From Acidobacteriota bacterium (GTDB lineage: Bacteria > Acidobacteriota > Terriglobia > Terriglobales > Acidobacteriaceae), in contig JAJXYY010000024.1 in assembly GCA_021780315.1 (NCBI GenBank), forward strand, positions 1 to 64,000: DNA of 64,000 nucleotides, read 5' to 3'. The number at the start of each line of letters is the position of its first letter. The stretch's first letter is position 1. The position numbers and the translations under genes were made by a program. Under the pieces are notes generated by a model. It did not search any database and was not told the origin of the DNA. It saw only the letters and a list, made by a program, of their open reading frames with translations. Shown here piece after piece: positions 61,303 to 64,000 of the stretch.

Positions 61303-61704
61303 TTAGACGGGTTGGGAGCAGAATTTGCAGCGGGAGGCGGCAACCGGAATGTCGCTGAGGCACTGGGGGCAGGGCTTGGTGGTGACAGGTTCGGCTGCTG
61401 CCGGTCCCTTGAGTTTGGCGAGGAGGTGATTGGCCGGGGCGACGATGAAGAAGTAGACGACGGCGGCCAACATGAGAAAGGAGACAAGGGCGTTGAGGAA
61501 GTTGCCGTAGGTGATGGCACCGCCGTTGATGTGGAGGATGAGGGCGGAGAAGTCCGGTTTGCCGACTACGGCTGCGATGAGTGGGGTGATGATGTCTTTG
61601 ACGAGCGAGTTGACGATGGCGCTGAAGGCAGCTCCGATGATGACGGCGACTGCGAGGTCGAGGACGTTGCCGCGGAGGATGAAATCGCGAAAGCCTTTGA
61701 TCAC
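61303..61704 (-). CDS. mscL: Large-conductance mechanosensitive channel
   Basis: IKGFRDFILRGNVLDLAVAVIIGAAFSAIVNSLVKDIITPLI; C-terminal CPQCLSDIPVAASRCKFCSQPV zinc-ribbon-like tail. Confidence 0.95.
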   Translation of the reverse strand: MIKGFRDFILRGNVLDLAVAVIIGAAFSAIVNSLVKDIITPLIAAVVGKPDFSALILHINGGAITYGNFLNALVSFLMLAAVVYFFIVAPANHLLAKLKGPAAAEPVTTKPCPQCLSDIPVAASRCKFCSQPV

Positions 61705-61791
61705 GGGATTGCTCCTGAAGAGAGTAGGTTAGATGCGGGAACCAGAGGATTATAGCGGTGGCGAGCGATATCCGCTAATGGATTGTTTGGG

Positions 61792-63378
61792 CTATTTGGG
61801 AGCGTTGGGGCTGGAGGTTAGCCAGGCTGGACGGGTGGGGTTGTTGGCGATAGCAGTGGCGAGGGCGGAGTAGAAGCGATTGAAGGTTACGGCTGCGTCC
61901 CAGACGATGGGGGTGTCGAGATCGTCCTGGGGTTTGTGGTAGCGGCGGTTGTACCAGTCGCGGTAGACGACCTCTTCGGGGGAGCCGGGGTTGTAGCCAA
62001 AGATGAAGCTGGCGATGGGGACTCCGATGCGGACGAAGTTGTAGTTGTCAGCGCGGCGATAAAGTTGGCGCTCGGGCTCGAGGTCGGGCCGGACTTCGAT
62101 GTGAAAGGTGGAGGCGAGGGTGCGGACGGTGGAGCCGAGGGTAGAGTCGTCGAGGCCTTCCATGGTGAGGATGTGGAGGGGGAAGATGGGGCGGAGTTGG
62201 TCGAGGTTGAGATCGGCGACGATGTTTTTGGCTGGGACGGTGGGGTGGGCGGTGAAGTAGGCGGAGCCGAGGAGACCTTTCTCCTCGCCGGTGAAGATGC
62301 AGAAGAGCAGGGAGCGGCGTGGGCGGGATTTGAGGGGGAGGGCGGCTTGCGTTTGGGCGAGTTCGAGGAGAGTGGAGACGTAGGCTGCGTCGTCGAGGGC
62401 TCCGTTGTAGAGACTGTCGCCTAAGACGGGGGTTCCGAAGCCGTAGCCGTCGAGGTGGGCGGAGAGGGCGACGTATTGGGGGGCGAGGGAGGGATCGGAG
62501 CCGGGGAGGATGGCGAGGATGTTGGGGGAGGAGATGTCCTTGGTTTCGGTGGTGAGGTGGAGATGGAGCGCGGCCTGCATGGAGAAGGTGGCGAGGGGCT
62601 GGCCGGTGGTGCCGAGGGTGAGGATGTCGGCGAAGGAGTGGCCGCAGGCAGAGAAGAGCAGGGGTGCGGCTTGGGCACTGATGCGGAGGAGTATGGGTGC
62701 GTTAGGGGGTGGGGCTGGGGTGGAGGCGAGGGTGACGGTGCGGGCGTAGGCGGCGGGCCAGTGGAAGGTTTCTATGGCGGCGGGGTTGTCGATGGCGAGG
62801 AGTGCGATGGCGCCGGATTTGGAGAGGGCGGCCATGCGTCGGGCGGCGAAGCTGAGGCGGTCGGCGGGAGCGAGGGAGGCGGGAGAGTTGCTGAAGAATA
62901 CGGCTATTTTGCCGTGAAGGTCGGTGATGGAGTCAGGGAGGCCGTAGCCGAGGAAGACGAGTGGAGCGGTGGTGAGGGCGGGAAGACCGTCGCGAGGAAC
63001 GAGGGTGATCTGCTGGAGGAACTGGATGGGAGTGGATTGGGTGGGGTTGGAGTCGGGGAGGAGTTCGACGGAGGATTTTTCGGTGAGGAGTGCGACCTGG
63101 TGCATGGGGACAGACTGGAAGTAGGTGGGCTTGGCGGGGTTGGTGAGGGGTTCTCCGGCGGGTTGGAGGCCGAAGGCGGCGAACTGATGGGCGACGTAGT
63201 CGGCGGCGCGCTGGTAGGCTGCGGTGCCGGTGTCGCGACCCTGCATGGAGTCGTTGGCGAGTGCGGTGGTATAGGCCCACCAGGTGGCTGCGGCGGGGGT
63301 GGGTTTCTGGTGAGTTTGGGCGGCGCAGGGGAGGGCGATGAGCAGGGTGATGCAGGCGAGGCGTTGGAGGGATTTCAC
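61792..63378 (-). CDS. M28 family peptidase
   Basis: YVALSAHLDGYGFG; LYNGALDDAAYVSTLLELA; FTGEEKGLLGSAYF. Confidence 0.9.
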   Translation of the reverse strand: MKSLQRLACITLLIALPCAAQTHQKPTPAAATWWAYTTALANDSMQGRDTGTAAYQRAADYVAHQFAAFGLQPAGEPLTNPAKPTYFQSVPMHQVALLTEKSSVELLPDSNPTQSTPIQFLQQITLVPRDGLPALTTAPLVFLGYGLPDSITDLHGKIAVFFSNSPASLAPADRLSFAARRMAALSKSGAIALLAIDNPAAIETFHWPAAYARTVTLASTPAPPPNAPILLRISAQAAPLLFSACGHSFADILTLGTTGQPLATFSMQAALHLHLTTETKDISSPNILAILPGSDPSLAPQYVALSAHLDGYGFGTPVLGDSLYNGALDDAAYVSTLLELAQTQAALPLKSRPRRSLLFCIFTGEEKGLLGSAYFTAHPTVPAKNIVADLNLDQLRPIFPLHILTMEGLDDSTLGSTVRTLASTFHIEVRPDLEPERQLYRRADNYNFVRIGVPIASFIFGYNPGSPEEVVYRDWYNRRYHKPQDDLDTPIVWDAAVTFNRFYSALATAIANNPTRPAWLTSSPNAPK

Positions 63379-63445
63379 CGCGGAGAGCTCCTGAGGTATC
63401 GCGAGGTAGATGCTGGTGTGGGGTGAGTATAGCGCGGGCAGGGAG

Positions 63446-63751
63446 TTAGTGGGATTGATCGAGCCAGTTGGCGTAGGGGTAGAGGAAGAAGAAGAGGATC
63501 ATGCTGACGGCCATGAGGTCCATGTAGATGAGCAGGAGGATTCCTCCATGGTAGAGGCTCCAGCGGCGTTGCATGCAGCGGACGGTGTCGGCGGTGCCGA
63601 TGGCGGCGAGGAGGGAGGGGATGGAGAGAAGGAGGGTGGCGCGGCTGTGGGGGAAGTCGGAGAGGAAGAGCGCGGCGACAAGGCTGAGGAGGACGATCAG
63701 GCTGCCGCGGAGGGGAGAGCGGAGGCGCGGATTGAAGAAAGGGGAGGTCAC
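63446..63751 (-). CDS. Small membrane protein of unknown function
   Basis: 101 aa with several hydrophobic segments. Confidence 0.5.
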   Translation of the reverse strand: MTSPFFNPRLRSPLRGSLIVLLSLVAALFLSDFPHSRATLLLSIPSLLAAIGTADTVRCMQRRWSLYHGGILLLIYMDLMAVSMILFFFLYPYANWLDQSH

Positions 63752-63882
63752 GGGGTTGGATACTGGCGCTGAGATAAGGATAGAAGGGTGGGAGTGGAGG
63801 TGTCTTGGGAGGATGGACGAGATAGAGGTTTGTGGCTGGATTTTTGACGGGAGAGGATTTTGAGGGAGTTTGGGTGGGGGTG

Positions 63883-63919
63883 GGCTGCTGCCGAGCGGGT
63901 GGACAGGTCGGCAGCAGCC
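63883..63919. terminator. Perfect 12-bp hairpin, no U-tract
   Basis: GGCTGCTGCCGA-N13-TCGGCAGCAGCC just past the stop of the partial CDS at the window end. Confidence 0.6.
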
Positions 63920-63933
63920 GGGTAGAGGGGAGC

Positions 63934-64000
63934 TTAGGCAGTGGCGAGTTCGGGGGTGGCGGCGTCCATGCGCTGAATGGATTCGGCGAAGGACGGGTAG
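63934..64000 (-). CDS. C-terminal fragment of a CDS running off the window
   Basis: ...YPSFAESIQRMDAATPELATA*. Confidence 0.5.
   Translation of the reverse strand, partial: YPSFAESIQRMDAATPELATA

Overview
64 kb chromosomal window, probably from an Acidobacteriota (Terriglobales-like) genome; the lineage is inferred from gene content and style only. Main content, left to right: (1) an Ig-like repeat surface protein and a beta-barrel protein; (2) two Tat-exported Gfo/Idh/MocA oxidoreductases; (3) a minus-strand nitrate/nitrite assimilation operon (NarK-type transporter, molybdopterin nitrate reductase, fused FeS/DmsC-like subunit, CysJ-like flavoprotein, NirA/CysI-type siroheme reductase); (4) a divergent alginate-export-type porin; (5) an unusual HemD-GAF-ANTAR fusion regulator; (6) a cysD-cysN-cysH-TauE sulfate assimilation operon; (7) carbohydrate genes (GH3, ManD, GH31, GH3); (8) a three-gene operon with a TsdA-like diheme cytochrome, an orphan ModA-like binding protein and a Tat DsrE-like protein; (9) an accessory region ending in a decayed IS3-family element beside tRNA-Ser(CGA); (10) tex, GH5, queG, yihY and a SpoIIE-type phosphatase; (11) a ccmE-A-ybaK-B-C-D cytochrome c maturation operon, including a 47-aa CcmD missing from the ORF track; (12) thiC, two M28 peptidases, a PEP-CTERM protein and mscL. 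The strongest candidate for a new system is the HemD-GAF-ANTAR protein. It sits between the nitrate and sulfate assimilation operons, and the leaders on both sides carry hairpin or terminator-like elements. The hypothesis is siroheme-precursor-linked RNA antitermination. All calls come from reading sequence and motifs; no searches were run.
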